A DNA stretch of 64,000 nt from Timema cristinae (Eukaryota > Arthropoda > Insecta > Phasmatodea > Timematidae). Made by a program: the position numbers and the translations under genes. The DNA lies in NCBI GenBank assembly GCA_039000515.1, contig JBCFYV010000852.1, positions 41,672 to 105,671 on the forward strand, written 5' to 3'. Position 1 is the stretch's first letter. Each line of letters opens with the position of its first letter. This document shows, in pieces, positions 48,626 through 60,344 of the stretch. The notes under the pieces are model-generated. The model was not told the origin of the DNA. It saw nothing but the letters and a program-made list of their open reading frames with translations, and searched no databases.

Positions 48626-49639
48626 ACTTGGGACAATAATGAAATGGTCCTGTTTTAGAATACATCACTAAAATTCAAAGCAATTCTGTGATGGGGTTTT
48701 GGGGGTACAGCTCTAAATATATTTTTTGGTTGACATTTTGGTTACACTTATACTTTTTTAACTAAAGTGATTTTGTTTTTTGGTATTTATTAAGTTTCCG
48801 AGAATATCAACCCCTCCATTACAGACCTTTCCCAAACTATAAATATGATGACCCTGGGGGACGGAAAAACTTTGGGTACTCCAGATCGTTTCCAATATTT
48901 TTAATCCAATTTCATTGCAAAAGGGGTTTTTTAAATTCAAATTTAAAATTTTAAATTTTAAATTGTACTATTTCAGTTTTAATTAAAAACAAATTAATAA
49001 TTCAAAAGCAGTCTCAAGTTTTTTATTTATCAAGTTGAGTTGGTAGCAGTGAACTAAATTTTGAGTAATAAAATGAAGTACAGTAAAAATTTTCTTGATG
49101 GCGAATAAACACAACAGGTTGTTTCTAAAAAATATCAAAAAAACAACTTTTATTTAAAAAGTATTGACAATTCTTACGGGCCCAGTTCCTTAAAAAAATC
49201 CCAAATTTGTAATGCAACATTAGTAAACTATAAAATTTATACCTAGGGGTAATTTTTCTTTGATTTTTCGCTTGGGGCTTCTGACATTTTGAGGCGGATT
49301 AATTTAATGTTTACAGATTCCCGAGAAAGAATGGGAGGCAAAAAACACTAATTAAAAAACTAGCATGAAAATTTTAATTTCTTTTTTAAAAATAAATATG
49401 TTGTATCAATTGAACTAAAAAAAATGAGACTATTCAACAACAATATTTTCAAACTAATATTTATTCTGAAGTTTATTTAAGTGTTTTAGGTTTCCATCGG
49501 TATATTTTTACTAGCAGCCCGTCCGGGCTACATGCTTATTTACTAATCATGATAGTGATTTCAGGGACTAGGAAGGTTATATTTAGAGGAAGTGTACCAG
49601 CATTTGCGTAGAGGAAGCTTAAAAGACATTTTTGGAAAA
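48626..49639. other. AT-rich intergenic DNA, no gene seen
   Basis: Stop-rich. At 49,508-49,530 the text CTAGCAGCCCGTCCGGGCTA resembles a terminus of a common arthropod dispersed repeat. Nothing else recognised. Confidence 0.5.
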
Positions 49640-49730
49640 CATTGCACGTTTCGAACATTGATCTACCCGTCATCGGCAGTCTAGTCTATTGTGAGAGTAG
49701 CGCCTTAAGCTATGCGGCCACCAAAGTGGG
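49640..49730 (-). mobile_element. SINE-D head, minus strand
   Basis: On the minus strand: GGTGGCCGCATAGCTTAAGG, then CGCTACTCTC, then GACTAGACTGCC, and a B-box-like TGTTCGAAACGTGC near 49,660-49,647. The order and the shared GCGCTACTCTC block match SINE-D at 42,277. No intact tRNA cloverleaf. Confidence 0.55.
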
Positions 49731-52500
49731 TACCTTTAGTATAGTTTGTCGTAAATTTAATACTGTATTTGTATTAAATTTTTGCTTTCAAGTTTGTAAG
49801 GTTAGTTCTGAAAGCTTATATCGTTCAAAAAGTGTTGACATAAAAAAGTCTGTCTTGTCCCTATATGGTCACGCGAGTTTTTTTTGTCAATGATTGGCAA
49901 ACTAGTGCTCTGAGTGCGTTTTTGAGAGGCCAGCATTGTACCTTAGTGGATGAGTGACAGTAATCTAGCAAGGAGCAGTTTGCAAGGATTGAAGCCAAAG
50001 GACCACCTCAACCTAGGCGAATAGAATTGAATCGTGGTATGACTCACATTAAGAGGAGAAAGTCAAATCTCAGTGGTAATTAGTAAAAACAATAACCAGC
50101 AAGCTATATATTTATTTAACAGCTATAGCTACATTACTATAATAGATACAATGCAATACAATCAACCATGGGTATTTTTTCCTGAAAGGGGAATTACACC
50201 CCAATGGTCACCATGGTTTGGTTGGTTGGATTTAGTTAGGTTTAAGTGTTCCCCTTGGTTCCACACCATCATACTTATCTCGTCGGGATATGGAAAGAGC
50301 CTCCACGGAAAAGGATGCATGATTAGTACAATTCGGGCGTCTCCTGGTGACGGTACATTTGTACTGACTAATCTTCTCACAAAACTGAGCTATGAATCAA
50401 GTAGCCCAGGACGCGCAATATTAATATTATTAGCTTGGTAAATGGCTATTTAATTAGTTATAGGAGCTTTTCGGTATTCTTGCTTTTTTTATAACTATAC
50501 CGTAGCCATCAAATTTACAAATAAAACTGATACAGTTGCCATGGGTTTCCATCTATTTAAAGTGAGCGAATACCATATAAATACACCAAAAATTTAAATT
50601 TTATGCCTGGCCAAAATTTTAAATTCTCTCAAGGACGTTAACATCAGAAACATTCTTTATTGAATTCAAAATAAAGCAATAATAGAAATTCCAGTACTCT
50701 CTTCCCATTTGCGTGCAGTGCTTGGTGGTCGAATCTGTCACTAAAGTCGGGTCTTCTGTATAAAATATATATTATTAGTTAATGTTACATTACTCCTTAT
50801 GAGAGTAATTAGATAACGTAATAAACAATGTGTACATATAAATGAAAAAATAAATTGTTTAACAATAAAGAAATTTATTAAAAAAAAACATGATAATAAG
50901 AATTAGAGTTACAATAATATTACAAGATTATAAGTTTGAAGCTTGTTGCAAATAATTAGACTTAGTGAAATTTGATTGTCTTGCTGTAGCTACAAGGGCT
51001 GTGCAGGAGCCAGGCTACAGGCAGTGTTTTCTAAAGGAGAGAACAATTGCGTAGTTATTAACAAAGGTATCAAACAGGATATACATGTAATTTTAATCAG
51101 TTAGCTTGACTGGATGTTAAGACACTATTCTTTAAAAACACTTTGGATAATGAAAAACAATAGAATGATCTGTACATAACAGTGGTATATGGCTAGCAAA
51201 TAGTGTCGATAAACAGGTACTATGGCTGGTTCTTTTCCCTATAGACACTGCCAGAGCATTAAATAGTACAAACAAATCTAATTGAAAATTATGCTGAGAG
51301 CAACAAAAAACAATAGGGGCCTAAAAACAGGCAAGGATAAAGGGTATTATTTGCGCGGCCCCCATTATGATACAAGTGGAGTTCCAGCGGTTGCTCACCC
51401 AAGCTAATACCGTACGTGAAGCGTGACTACTTGACCAACTGAAAACATAGATCTCTATTAATCCAACAGTGATTTGAAAAACAGGACAGGACAGACCTGG
51501 TTGTAGCCATAAAAATACTAAACAAATGCACATGACGTCCATGGCGTCATGTGAGGTATTGACTCAGAATAAATAAATGGAACTTGTGAAGGTTAGCAAG
51601 TATAAGACTAAGACATTACTACATTCGAAGCCAAAGGCTCATAATGTAAAGACTGTATCATAAGGATACAGAGAAACAGTCGCTAGGACTGATGTACAAA
51701 ATCTAATACTAGTCATAAGAGACTTGTCCTTCAGACTGGAGGACACCATAATTTAACCAATAAAATAAACCTTATTTAATTTTGAAATCAACAAGAATTG
51801 AACTGGATTAACTGTCGACTCGACTTAATATAAAATTATCAAAACAAATGAAAGTCATCTCCGACTATAGATTACTAAACATACAGGATATAAAACATGT
51901 CTAAGTAGACATCGCCTAGTTTTACAACAAAAACTAGACTCTAAGTCATAAGGACTTAATGATGTTGCCAGGATACTTAAGTATTTGAAGTATATCCTCC
52001 TGGCCAGCGCGGCGGTGGATCTGATGGCCAACACTTCATGGTCGCCGTTTCCTTCATTGATTTAAGTTGTAGAAGTTCCTCCTTCGACGCTAGCTTGTAG
52101 TTGAATTGGTATAATGTGGACCTGAGAAGCAGCCTTATATACTCTACAATCTGATTTGAACGGAACAAAACAAAAAGGGTGATAAACTCAGAAATATAGA
52201 AAAGGAGAAAGACGGACGAGGGCGAGGTGAAGGCAAAAAGACGCAGGAAGAGCCGCTGCGGGAAAGGGGGAAAACATGGTTCCTTGGACTCCTGCTAGTC
52301 TTCTTTGACGGAAGCGGGTCACTGGTCGATTTCAATCTACACTTCTTTCTACGTCAGGTGTAGTTATGATAGCACGTGTGGCTGCAGTAGGCCGCCATCA
52401 TGTGGCGAACAGATCCAAGAACATTTTGAAATGATGAGTAGATACTAAAGCATCTTCTATTTAAATATATCTGGTTTGATTATATTCTTTAGGTTCAGCT
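49731..52500. other. intergenic DNA, unclassified
   Basis: Normal-looking AT-rich sequence without the homopolymer noise. Frames of up to 122 codons (50,073-50,441, plus) have no motif and overlap minus-strand frames. The stretches at 50,160-50,430 and 51,960-52,450 are less AT-rich and could be decayed mobile-element sequence, but I find no repeat partner, RT, integrase or terminal repeat. No tRNA found. Confidence 0.45.
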
Positions 52501-54627
52501 ATTATTTTTAAACGAGAATTTTGATAAAAAGACGCCCCCCATTTTAAACTAAAATTCCCTCTTGAAGGTGGGATGGAAAATCTATGAAAAATTTTATCCG
52601 ACTTTCACCCAATTTTGGCAAAAAGGGAAAGTGCAAAAGTTTTATATTCATAAAAAAGGGAAAATGTTAATCCTTCTTTTTTTGGTTACTGCAAACAGTA
52701 TTTATCAAAAGGCAATATTTTTTAAACCCAAACCCACCTTTTTTCAATTTGGGAGACACGTGTTTGTAAAATGGCGCAGCTAGTCAGGAAAAATTTAAAC
52801 TTTGGGGGGTAGATTACTTTTAAAAATTATGTTTAATATTACTTCTTTTTTTCTTTTCTACTGTGGGAAAATTATCAAATTTTGGGTTTATTTAATTGTG
52901 GGTTTGCCCCAATCTGGCTGATTCCCAGGGGCTACTTTTAATAATTAAAAACCAAAAAGCCCCCTTAAAAAACATCCCAAGCATCCTGCTTTCAGATGCA
53001 ATGTTTACAAACCCAATTTTTCCAAAAACCTTTTTCATCTCAAATTGTGATTTTTTGTTTGAATTAAAAAGTCCAAGTATCCAACATAGGATTTGAGGGG
53101 GCTTTAGACGGCCTATATAGTACAGTGGGAAATTCTGGCTAACTCAAAAAGGATTAATTCTTTTAAAGTCGGATAGCTTGAACCATCTATGATTCTCCAT
53201 GAAATTTTTTAAATATAACCCCAATTTGCTAAAAAAAAAATTTTAATTCGAATTTTAGAAGGAAACATTTAAAAAATACTAAGACAATAATGGTTAATTT
53301 TTTTTGAGTTTTCTTTAAAATTTAGATATAGTTTGACAATCTTGAGAAAATTTACCGAATATCCCCAATAATGTTAAAAATATTTCATTGAGGGCAAAAG
53401 TTAAGAGAAAGAAATTTGGTGGGGGGGGTTGCCAAATTTTTTAAGGGGATGTTTTAGCTGGGCTTTTATCATTTGGGTGGGGACAATGTGATCACTTGAC
53501 CCCTTGACTAAAGTTGTCGTAATTTCATAGGGTTTAATTTTTTAAATTTTTTTTTTATTTTGTTTTTTATTTTTTCTTGTTTTTTTGATGTATTTATTTA
53601 CTGTGTATTTTTGCGGTTTTTTTTTTTTAAAAAGCATATATAAAATGGGTGAGTGTTTAAACATGAGACATTACTTTGGGTTATTAAAAAAATTAAAATT
53701 TCCCATCCAAAAAAAAGGGACTTTTTGAAAGGCCTTTTTTAGATTTTTCTAGGATTTCAAATTTAAAGAGTGCTACTGTAAATATTTTTTTGGCTGCACC
53801 AAACCCCAACACATTTTGTTTTTCAGACTTCACTAGGCCCAAGCTGGGCCCCTGCATGAAATGTTTCTTTTAAAAAAATTTAAAATAAAAACTACAACCC
53901 TCCCTTTCCAGATAAAGGGCTTTTTTTCATCACTTGTTAAAAGGAACCCAAAAAATAACAGCTAAAGGGCGTATGAATCCGAATGTGAATCTGGTTAAAA
54001 ATTTTTTTTCAGTAAAAAACTAGGAAGGGAATTTACTGTTTAACGTATTAAAAAAATATAACTCATACAACCCTTAAAAAGAGGTCTAACGATACCCGGG
54101 TTCCTTTTATTTTTAAAATGTTTATTTTAAACCCTTTTCTTTTGAGCCGGGGGTCTTTTAAAATCTACTTTAATTAAAAAAAGTTCAATTTTCCTAGAAA
54201 GGGCCCCTATTTTTACAGATAAAAAAAGCTACTTAAAATTTAAATTTCACTTATCCATACGGGGGCCAAAAATCATTGTTAATTCTAGCTGTTTCCTTTT
54301 TTTTGGATTTTTATCATAACCCCTATAAAATAATTAAATTTAATAAATTTAGTAAATTTTGTACGTGAGGAAGAGAAGTATGGGTGGTACGCTGTTATTG
54401 GTTATCAAAAAGTCTACAAAACTGATAGCTCATTTTTAAAACAATAGTAAACTTCAGAAATGTCTTTAACTAAGATTTAAATATCGAACAATAATTAGTT
54501 GGTATTAATTTAGCTACTTTTTGACAAATATTTTAAAAGCGTATGCTTAAAGCGATATTATTTCACTTACTTCAAGAAGTAGGAAAAAAGTTAATAGTGT
54601 ACGGTAAAATATATAAACATTAATTTA
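52501..54627. other. noisy AT-rich DNA, no gene seen
   Basis: Long A/T runs and G/C doublet-to-hexamer runs similar in style to 27,660-29,530. Frames of 66-73 codons without motif. Nothing recognised. Confidence 0.5.
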
Positions 54628-55258
54628 TTTATACTAATATTATAAAGAGGAAAGAATTGATTTTTTTGTTTTTTTGTTTTTTGTTTGTAATGGATAAACT
54701 CAAAATTACTGGACCTATTTTAAAAATTCTTTCACCAATATAAAGCTACATTATCAGCGAGTAACATAGGCTATATATTATTTTGAAAATTTAATTTATT
54801 CCTCATAAAAATGTTGATAGTATATTATATAGTCATTGGAAAAAAAAATTTGTTAAAGGGAAAGTGTGGTTGGTGAAGGGGGTGGTCGGGGGGGGGGGGT
54901 AGAGGTGAGGAGAGAGAAATAGATGTATGGACGAGGAACGCAAAAAAAAAAGATTAAAATAAAATTTGGGGAAACGAGGGGAGTAAATGAGAGTGGAGGA
55001 AGCTGAAATTCATTTGATTTAAAAATTTGTTTGATTGGTGTATACACAATTCCTTTCGCGCCTAGAGCAAACAAAATTATAGAGGAATGAGATGAAAATA
55101 GGAGGAAGGATAAAAAGGGAAGGAGGCTATACAGTGATGATAAGACTGTATTTAAAAAAATAAGCAAAAAAGTTTTGTTTTTATATTGACATGATGGATG
55201 ATTTGAATCTTTGTTTTAAGGATTCTTTACAATATTTTTTACGGGGAAACGGCTAGTT
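54628..55258 (+). mobile_element. dispersed arthropod repeat (class uncertain)
   Basis: Begins ATACTAATATTATAAAGAGG and continues with T-rich GTTTTTTG runs, TAATGGATAAACTCAAAATT, ACTGGACCTATTTTAAAAAT and TCTTTCACC. From memory this block is a common dispersed repeat of insect and other arthropod genomes. The right end is near ACGGGGAAACGGCTAG. The inner part (54,860-55,140) is purine-rich on the plus strand, with (G)n and GGA-type runs, and gives a meaningless minus-strand frame of 104 codons. The transposon class is not resolved. Confidence 0.5.
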
Positions 55259-56237
55259 TATTTATAAAAGTATAAATTGATTTTAATGTCTAAATTAATA
55301 AATGTGAGTAAATTAATTTGTTTGTATTGTATATATATTTTTCTAAAAATCACTAAGCAGCTAATTTTTAATATCTTTATTTTTATTTGATGATTTGTGT
55401 AGTAAACTTTATTTTCATTTGCCAATGTAGTTAACGCAATCTCTTATGAACTTATTGTTAAGTAAATGCGGTAAATAAGAGGTAGTAAGCTACTGGGTCT
55501 AGATAAATGATGCTTAACCTTCTTTTAATTACGACACACTGTTCTTTGTGGCGAGTCCTCGCACCATACTGCACGTGCAGGTTGGCAACAATGTGGTACA
55601 CTCAGGTAAACATATCCACCGACACTTCTCTCAGTTGAGCAGGAAATGTGAGCATGTGTCCTTGATTTACCACGAAATGAACTTTAGTTTAATAAGAAAT
55701 CTCTCAAGTGAATCGATACCTACTCAACTCTTTGACTGTAGGGCATTAAATTATAAGGAAAATAAATTCATTTAGGTTAAGCACATTTTTTTTTATTAGT
55801 CAGTTTAAGAATTATTATTGATTTTTTTTATCAGCAATAACATAACGTCAAGAATTTCGTGATCCACTAGTTGAGAACTACTGGTTTATATTTTGACATT
55901 CTAGTCACTGGAACCCCTCCCCTACCATTAGGGCTCGGGAGGAATAATATTTTCACTATCCATACGAACTTAAACAATTAAATACCTCACCAATAATTCT
56001 TTTAACAAAATACCTCGCTCGGTTGAAAAATGCTATGTACGTAAGTTTGAATTAGGTTATCTTTTTATTGTTAAAATAAATTAAAATTTATCTTTGGATT
56101 CAAATTTGGATTTGAAAACTATATTCAATTGTTCGACTCCTTCAAAAAATAAGTATTGTGTTCCCCAAAAAATCCGAACTTGAAATTTTGATAAATGTCA
56201 ATGATTGATGGCATTTCTAAAACGAAAATGTTGTTTT
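55259..56237. other. AT-rich intergenic DNA, no gene seen
   Basis: A 75-codon frame (55,548-55,775) has no motif. Nothing recognised. Confidence 0.55.
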
Positions 56238-56395
56238 CTCGATGTCGTCTGTGTGTCTATTTGTTTGTCTATATCTTGGCCTAGAGACAAAACCTTTTTA
56301 CTGAACAGACTAAAACTCAGGTATCTCTGGTTTTTCAGAAGGTTTTCCCCCGAGGGATTTTTGGAATTAGATATTTAGCTTAACACTAAGGTTGG
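56238..56395 (+). repeat. dispersed repeat F, copy 1
   Basis: CTCGATGTCGTCTGTGTGTC then TATTTGTTTGTCTATATCT, and 3' of that CCCCGAGGGATTTTTGGAAT. The same order with the same end block occurs at 61,735-61,880, so this is a dispersed family. No coding capacity. Class unknown. Confidence 0.6.
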
Positions 56396-56654
56396 TTTAC
56401 TGAAGGGCAAATAAATAATCTAGAAATTGGCTGTAATTTTTTTATTAAAATTTGAATATAGTATTGCTTGGCATTACAAATAAAATGTTAATTCTTTTCT
56501 TTCCCTTAACAAGACTTTGAGGCTACCTAACTTAAGAGCAAATTTACAATTTTGAAAATGTACGCAACTATTAAAGACACGAAATAGCTTATCATTGTAA
56601 AGATGCCGTATTATTAGATTATATACAAATCATTTAGTTGAAATATTTTTAAGC
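56396..56654. other. spacer, no gene seen
   Basis: AT-rich sequence. Nothing recognised. Confidence 0.5.
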
Positions 56655-56658
56655 AATA

Positions 56659-56692
<34 letters not shown>

Positions 56693-56969
56693 CCGCGTCT
56701 TACTACCCGTTCGGGTTATACGCACTTACGCTAATGTGTAATGGTAGGGTGATTGTGAGATGAAATGGAGGACCTACAGTTTAACGTGGAATCCGAACCA
56801 CGGTGGAGGCCTGGCATTCCCCACATTCACAAGATGTCTTGTCAGAGGTGAAGGAAGGGTTTGGTAATCAGATAAATCTTTGCCGGACCGAGGATTGAAC
56901 CCGGCCGCCAGCATAGAAGTCTGACACCTTACCCTAGACCACCAGGCCACCTAATATTTTTATTATTAT
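56655..56969 (-). mobile_element. SINE-A copy, minus strand, with 17-bp TSD
   Basis: Complete minus-strand SINE-A. The (ATT)n tail runs to 56,690 and the body is 56,691-56,952. The 3' block CACCGCGTCTTACTACCCG is at the left, the B box GGTTCAATCC reads at about 56,899-56,890, and the A-box region GGTGGTCTAGGGTAAGG lies near 56,946-56,928. It is flanked by AATATTTTTATTATTAT at 56,655-56,671 and 56,953-56,969, a perfect 17-bp target-site duplication. The left copy may be partly blended with the tail. Confidence 0.95.
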
Positions 56970-59109
56970 GTTTATTATTGATATAGGCATTATATGATTT
57001 GAAGTGGTCGGGGCTTTCTTCCAGCGATTTTACTGACTGATGTAGAAAGAGGGAATGTTTTCAAATACTAAATTTTAATAAATATCCACACCTATTTTCC
57101 ATAAGTTTTAAAATTATCTTTAGGAGACCTAAAGACGGCATAGTTACTTTTAAAATGAACATAATATTATGATCAATGAAAAGTAGAATTACAATATAGA
57201 CCATACAAGGGAAAAACCACAATTAAATTAGTTTAATAACTCACCAAATAATACTGGATTTTATTATAATAATATGTAGCTATTTACTCTTTATGTATAA
57301 AGTAAATGTATTAAGGATATATCGATTAAAATGATTAATTTTATATTATGTCAGTTTGAAAATTGACAGTCCAGCTGTAAAGATTAATAATACATAAATA
57401 TTTATTTATTTTGTGTGTTTATAGGTCTATGCTAAAAACCATTTAATTTCTTAAATTTTTTACATATATAGAACTTGATAACTAGTTATGGCTCTATCCA
57501 TAATTAACAAATAGAATAGCCTTGCTATTTAATTCCTCATTGTATAACTTTAGCTTTTACTAGATTGGATTATAAAAAATATTTTTAATTGACAAACTTA
57601 TTTTTTTAACATATTCTATGCAGAAAATGCAATATATTTCCATGAGCCTTAATTATGTGAAACACTCAAGTGTTTATGACCTGTTAGGGTTACATGAAGG
57701 GCGCTGCATTCTTGAAGGGAAATATCTCCACAATGAAGTATTTCTTATGTGAATCCCATTTAAAGCTTCCATACCACAATAATAATCCACAACTATCATA
57801 AAACCTTTTTTACTTAGACCACATTTTAAAAATTACTTTAATTGTATGAGCAAGAATTTCATATTCATTTCTTCATATCGATCACAATACAGAAATCCAA
57901 CCCTTTACGTTAAACTTTGTAATACTTTTACATTTTTATACAATTTTTTTAAAAAACAAAATTTAAAATGTAATTTTTTGAATACTATTGGAACATATTA
58001 TTACAGTTCTCCCTCATTTTGGTTTGATTAATTTTTTTAAACAAACCATTTCTTAAATAATTGGAGTGTCTGAAAATCTCTAATGTGTTCAGGCCCCGGT
58101 AAGTGTATTCCTCGTCACATTTCAAAATTATATATAGTTTCAATTATTTTTTAAACATTTTGGAAAATAAAATGTTTGGTCTTAGGAGTTTTACAAATAA
58201 TTTATGGCAAACCACTAAATATATATAATTTTTTTTATTCACCTATTTTACAAATAAGTAATGTTCTAGAAGCTAAGAATTGTAGTTATATCTTTTGGCA
58301 AGCGTAAACCTCGTCTCTAGCTTGGGATTCACCCTGCTGTCCGGGCGTCAGACCTTAATAAGAACACATATTTTCATCAAAATCACCGAATATTAATGGA
58401 GACTTTACATATTCCACGCCGGGCACGATCTAGGACCAATCATGATAAAACATTTAGTCAACACAACTCCCTATAAAGAGAATCAGCAACAAGTGTTGTT
58501 CAGACTCACAACAGTGATTTAAAATTACCAATCACACTTGGGCTTATTATTTAAATCAATAATCATAGAACCTCTAATAAAAATGCACCGCTTAGTAAAA
58601 TACTTATTAAAATAGTGTCACCCGGGTTTATGGTATTAATTCCATTAATATCCACTCATAGGGAAAGTCAAAACTTATATTATATATATTTAAAAGTTCA
58701 ATGGAAATCCTATGAATAATCTAATGAGCATTAAATGAGGTTCAATATCCAGATTTAATAGAAAACTTATTTTTATTAGGTGTTCTGTGGTCCATTCCTT
58801 TTGTCTGTGAACCTATACCCCCAATACACCATGTCCTCTGCCCCCTAATAGAGATCCAAATCTTACATATATTTTAAAACTTTCCATCTAATTTAGTCAA
58901 ATTTGGTCCATGAGTTGAAATGTAATAATGAACAAGCACATTTATAACTGGACATTGCGCAAACTAAATGCTAATATTCTATGTGCTAGTGTTTCTCCAT
59001 GTATTGTTAACAGTCAGTTTCTGAACAACACCTTTCCACTGAGCTATTGTTGCCCATCTTGTGATGACAGCGCAGTTGTTTCAAGGTTGTTCAACTATTG
59101 GGCTGCTGC
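56970..59109. other. AT-rich intergenic DNA upstream of the NPF region
   Basis: Stop-rich. Frames of 61 codons or less without motif, except the first part of a 234-codon frame (58,928-59,632), most of which is Sat29. Any 5' untranslated exon or promoter of NPF could lie here, but I see no convincing TATA box or start region. Confidence 0.45.
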
Positions 59110-60175
59110 TACTCTATGCCATGTTTCAGACGATGCAGCACTCTATGCTATGTTTCAGACGATGCAAGCACTTTATGCTATGTTTCAGACGATGCAGCAC
59201 TCTATGCTATGTTTCAGACGATGCAGCACTCTATGCCTATGTTTCAGACGATGCAGCACTCTATGCCTATGTTTCAGACGATGCAAGCACTCTATGCCTA
59301 TGTTTCAGACGATGCAGCACTCTATGCTATGTTTCAGACGATGCAGCACTCTATGCTATGTTTTAGACGATGCTAGCACTCTATGCTATGTTTCAGACGA
59401 TGCAGCACTCTATGCCATGTTTCAGACGATGCAGTACTCTATGCTATGTTTCAGACGATGCAGCAATCTATGCTATGTTTCAGCGATGATGACTTATGTT
59501 TCAGACGATGCAGCAAGTTGTTTCAACGTCATCACTAATGTTTTGGTTTCTGGTGCAGACATGCTTGTTCGGACGTGGCCTTGCGTTCAGCTGAGACCAT
59601 TTGTATGTTCAGAGCCGATTGACCAATCCTAGATGTTTCAGACGATGCCCTCATGCCATGTTTCGACGATGCAGCACTTATGCTATGTTTCAGCGATGCA
59701 GCACTCTATGCCAGTTTAGAGAGAAGCACCTTGCTATGTTTCAGACGTGCAGCACTCTTCCCATGTTTCAGACGATGAGACTTTTGCTATGTTTCAGACG
59801 AGCAGCACTCTATGCTTGTTTCAGACGATGCAGACTCTATGTAGTTTCAGACGATGAAGACTTATGCTATGTTTCAGACGATAAAAGCACTCTAGCTAGT
59901 TTAGAAGTAAAGCACTTATGCTATGTTTCGAGATGAGCCTCTATGCTATGTTTCAGACGTTTGCAGCACTCTAGTATGTTTAGACGATGCAGCATCTTGC
60001 TTGTTTCAGCGATGCGCACTCTTGCTATGTTTCGAGATGCACACTCTAGCTTGTTTAGCGATGCACACTCTTGAGTTTCAGAGATGCAGCACTCTAGCTA
60101 TGTTTCAGACGATGCGCATTATGCTTTGTTTCAGACATGCGCACTCTTGCTATTTTCAGACGTGCAGCAGTGTTC
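59110..60175 (+). repeat. Sat29: 29-bp satellite array beside the NPF exon
   Basis: About 36 copies of a 29-bp unit, CTATGCTATGTTTCAGACG then ATGCAGCACT. Copies in 59,110-59,515 are near-perfect; those in 59,633-60,175 carry many single-base deletions. The two blocks are separated by a unique piece (59,516-59,632) that resembles the sequence just after the array. Since 29 mod 3 is 2 and stops are lacking, overlapping plus-strand frames arise (SDDAALYAMFQTMQHSMLC); these are spurious. Confidence 0.95.
59516..59632 (+). other. partial duplicate of the NPF exon flank
   Basis: The text CAGCAAGTTGTTTCAACGTC, ATCACTAATG, TTTTGGTTTCTGGTGCAG, TTGTTCGGACGTGGCC resembles 60,165-60,223 (CAGCAGTGTTCCCGTC, ATTAAACAATG, TTTGGTGCTGGTGTAG, TTTTTGGGGGCGTGGCC). 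Both hold an ATG (59,538 and 60,189). After CGTGGCC the two diverge, and this copy has no NPF core. It may be a tandem duplicate, or an alternative or decayed 5' exon. The polypyrimidine-poor TTTCTGGTGCAG is a weak splice-acceptor candidate. Confidence 0.5.
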
Positions 60176-60240
60176 CCGTCATTAAACAATGTTTGGTGCT
60201 GGTGTAGGCTTTTTGGGGGCGTGGCCTCCCAGTGGACGTG

Positions 60241-60338
60241 ATGGAACCCGGTCCTGACCCAGACCGAGGCCGCAATGGCAGATGCCCTCAAATACCTGCA
60301 AGATCTGGACCGCTACTATCCCAAGTCGCCAGGCCTAG
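60241..60338 (+). CDS. NPF: neuropeptide F (NPF) exon, partial, with apparent indels
   Basis: Encodes most of the mature NPF, a secreted long peptide of the NPY family that acts on a G-protein-coupled receptor and is linked to feeding and reproduction in arthropods. The frame at 60,272-60,319 reads AMADALKYLQDLDRYY, the amphipathic-helix block of insect and crustacean NPFs. The next frame (60,319-60,338) reads SQVARPR, whose last Arg codon is split AG|G by the donor. The two frames join if one T is missing near 60,319. Upstream, EPGPDPD (60,244-60,264) is in a third frame, compatible with one extra base near 60,266; many crustacean NPFs begin with a PDP motif. No certain signal peptide is seen, so the start given is conservative. 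The FG plus dibasic site must lie on a later exon, not found in the window. The indels are either sequencing errors or a real lesion. Confidence 0.85.
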
Positions 60339-60344
60339 GTGAGC
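60339..60344 (+). promoter_or_regulatory. splice donor of the NPF exon
   Basis: CCTAG|GTGAGC gives a near-consensus GT donor. It cuts the Arg codon of the RPRF motif after its second base (phase 2), the position of the conserved intron in NPY/NPF genes. This position independently supports the NPF call. Confidence 0.8.

Noticed and set aside
51960..52450. Possible LTR retrotransposon end
   Set aside because: No partner LTR, primer-binding site or pol motif could be found in the window.
58928..59936. 234-codon and overlapping ORFs with SDDAALYAMFQTMQ repeats
   Set aside because: Frames through the 29-bp Sat29 array; not homologous to an NPF precursor.
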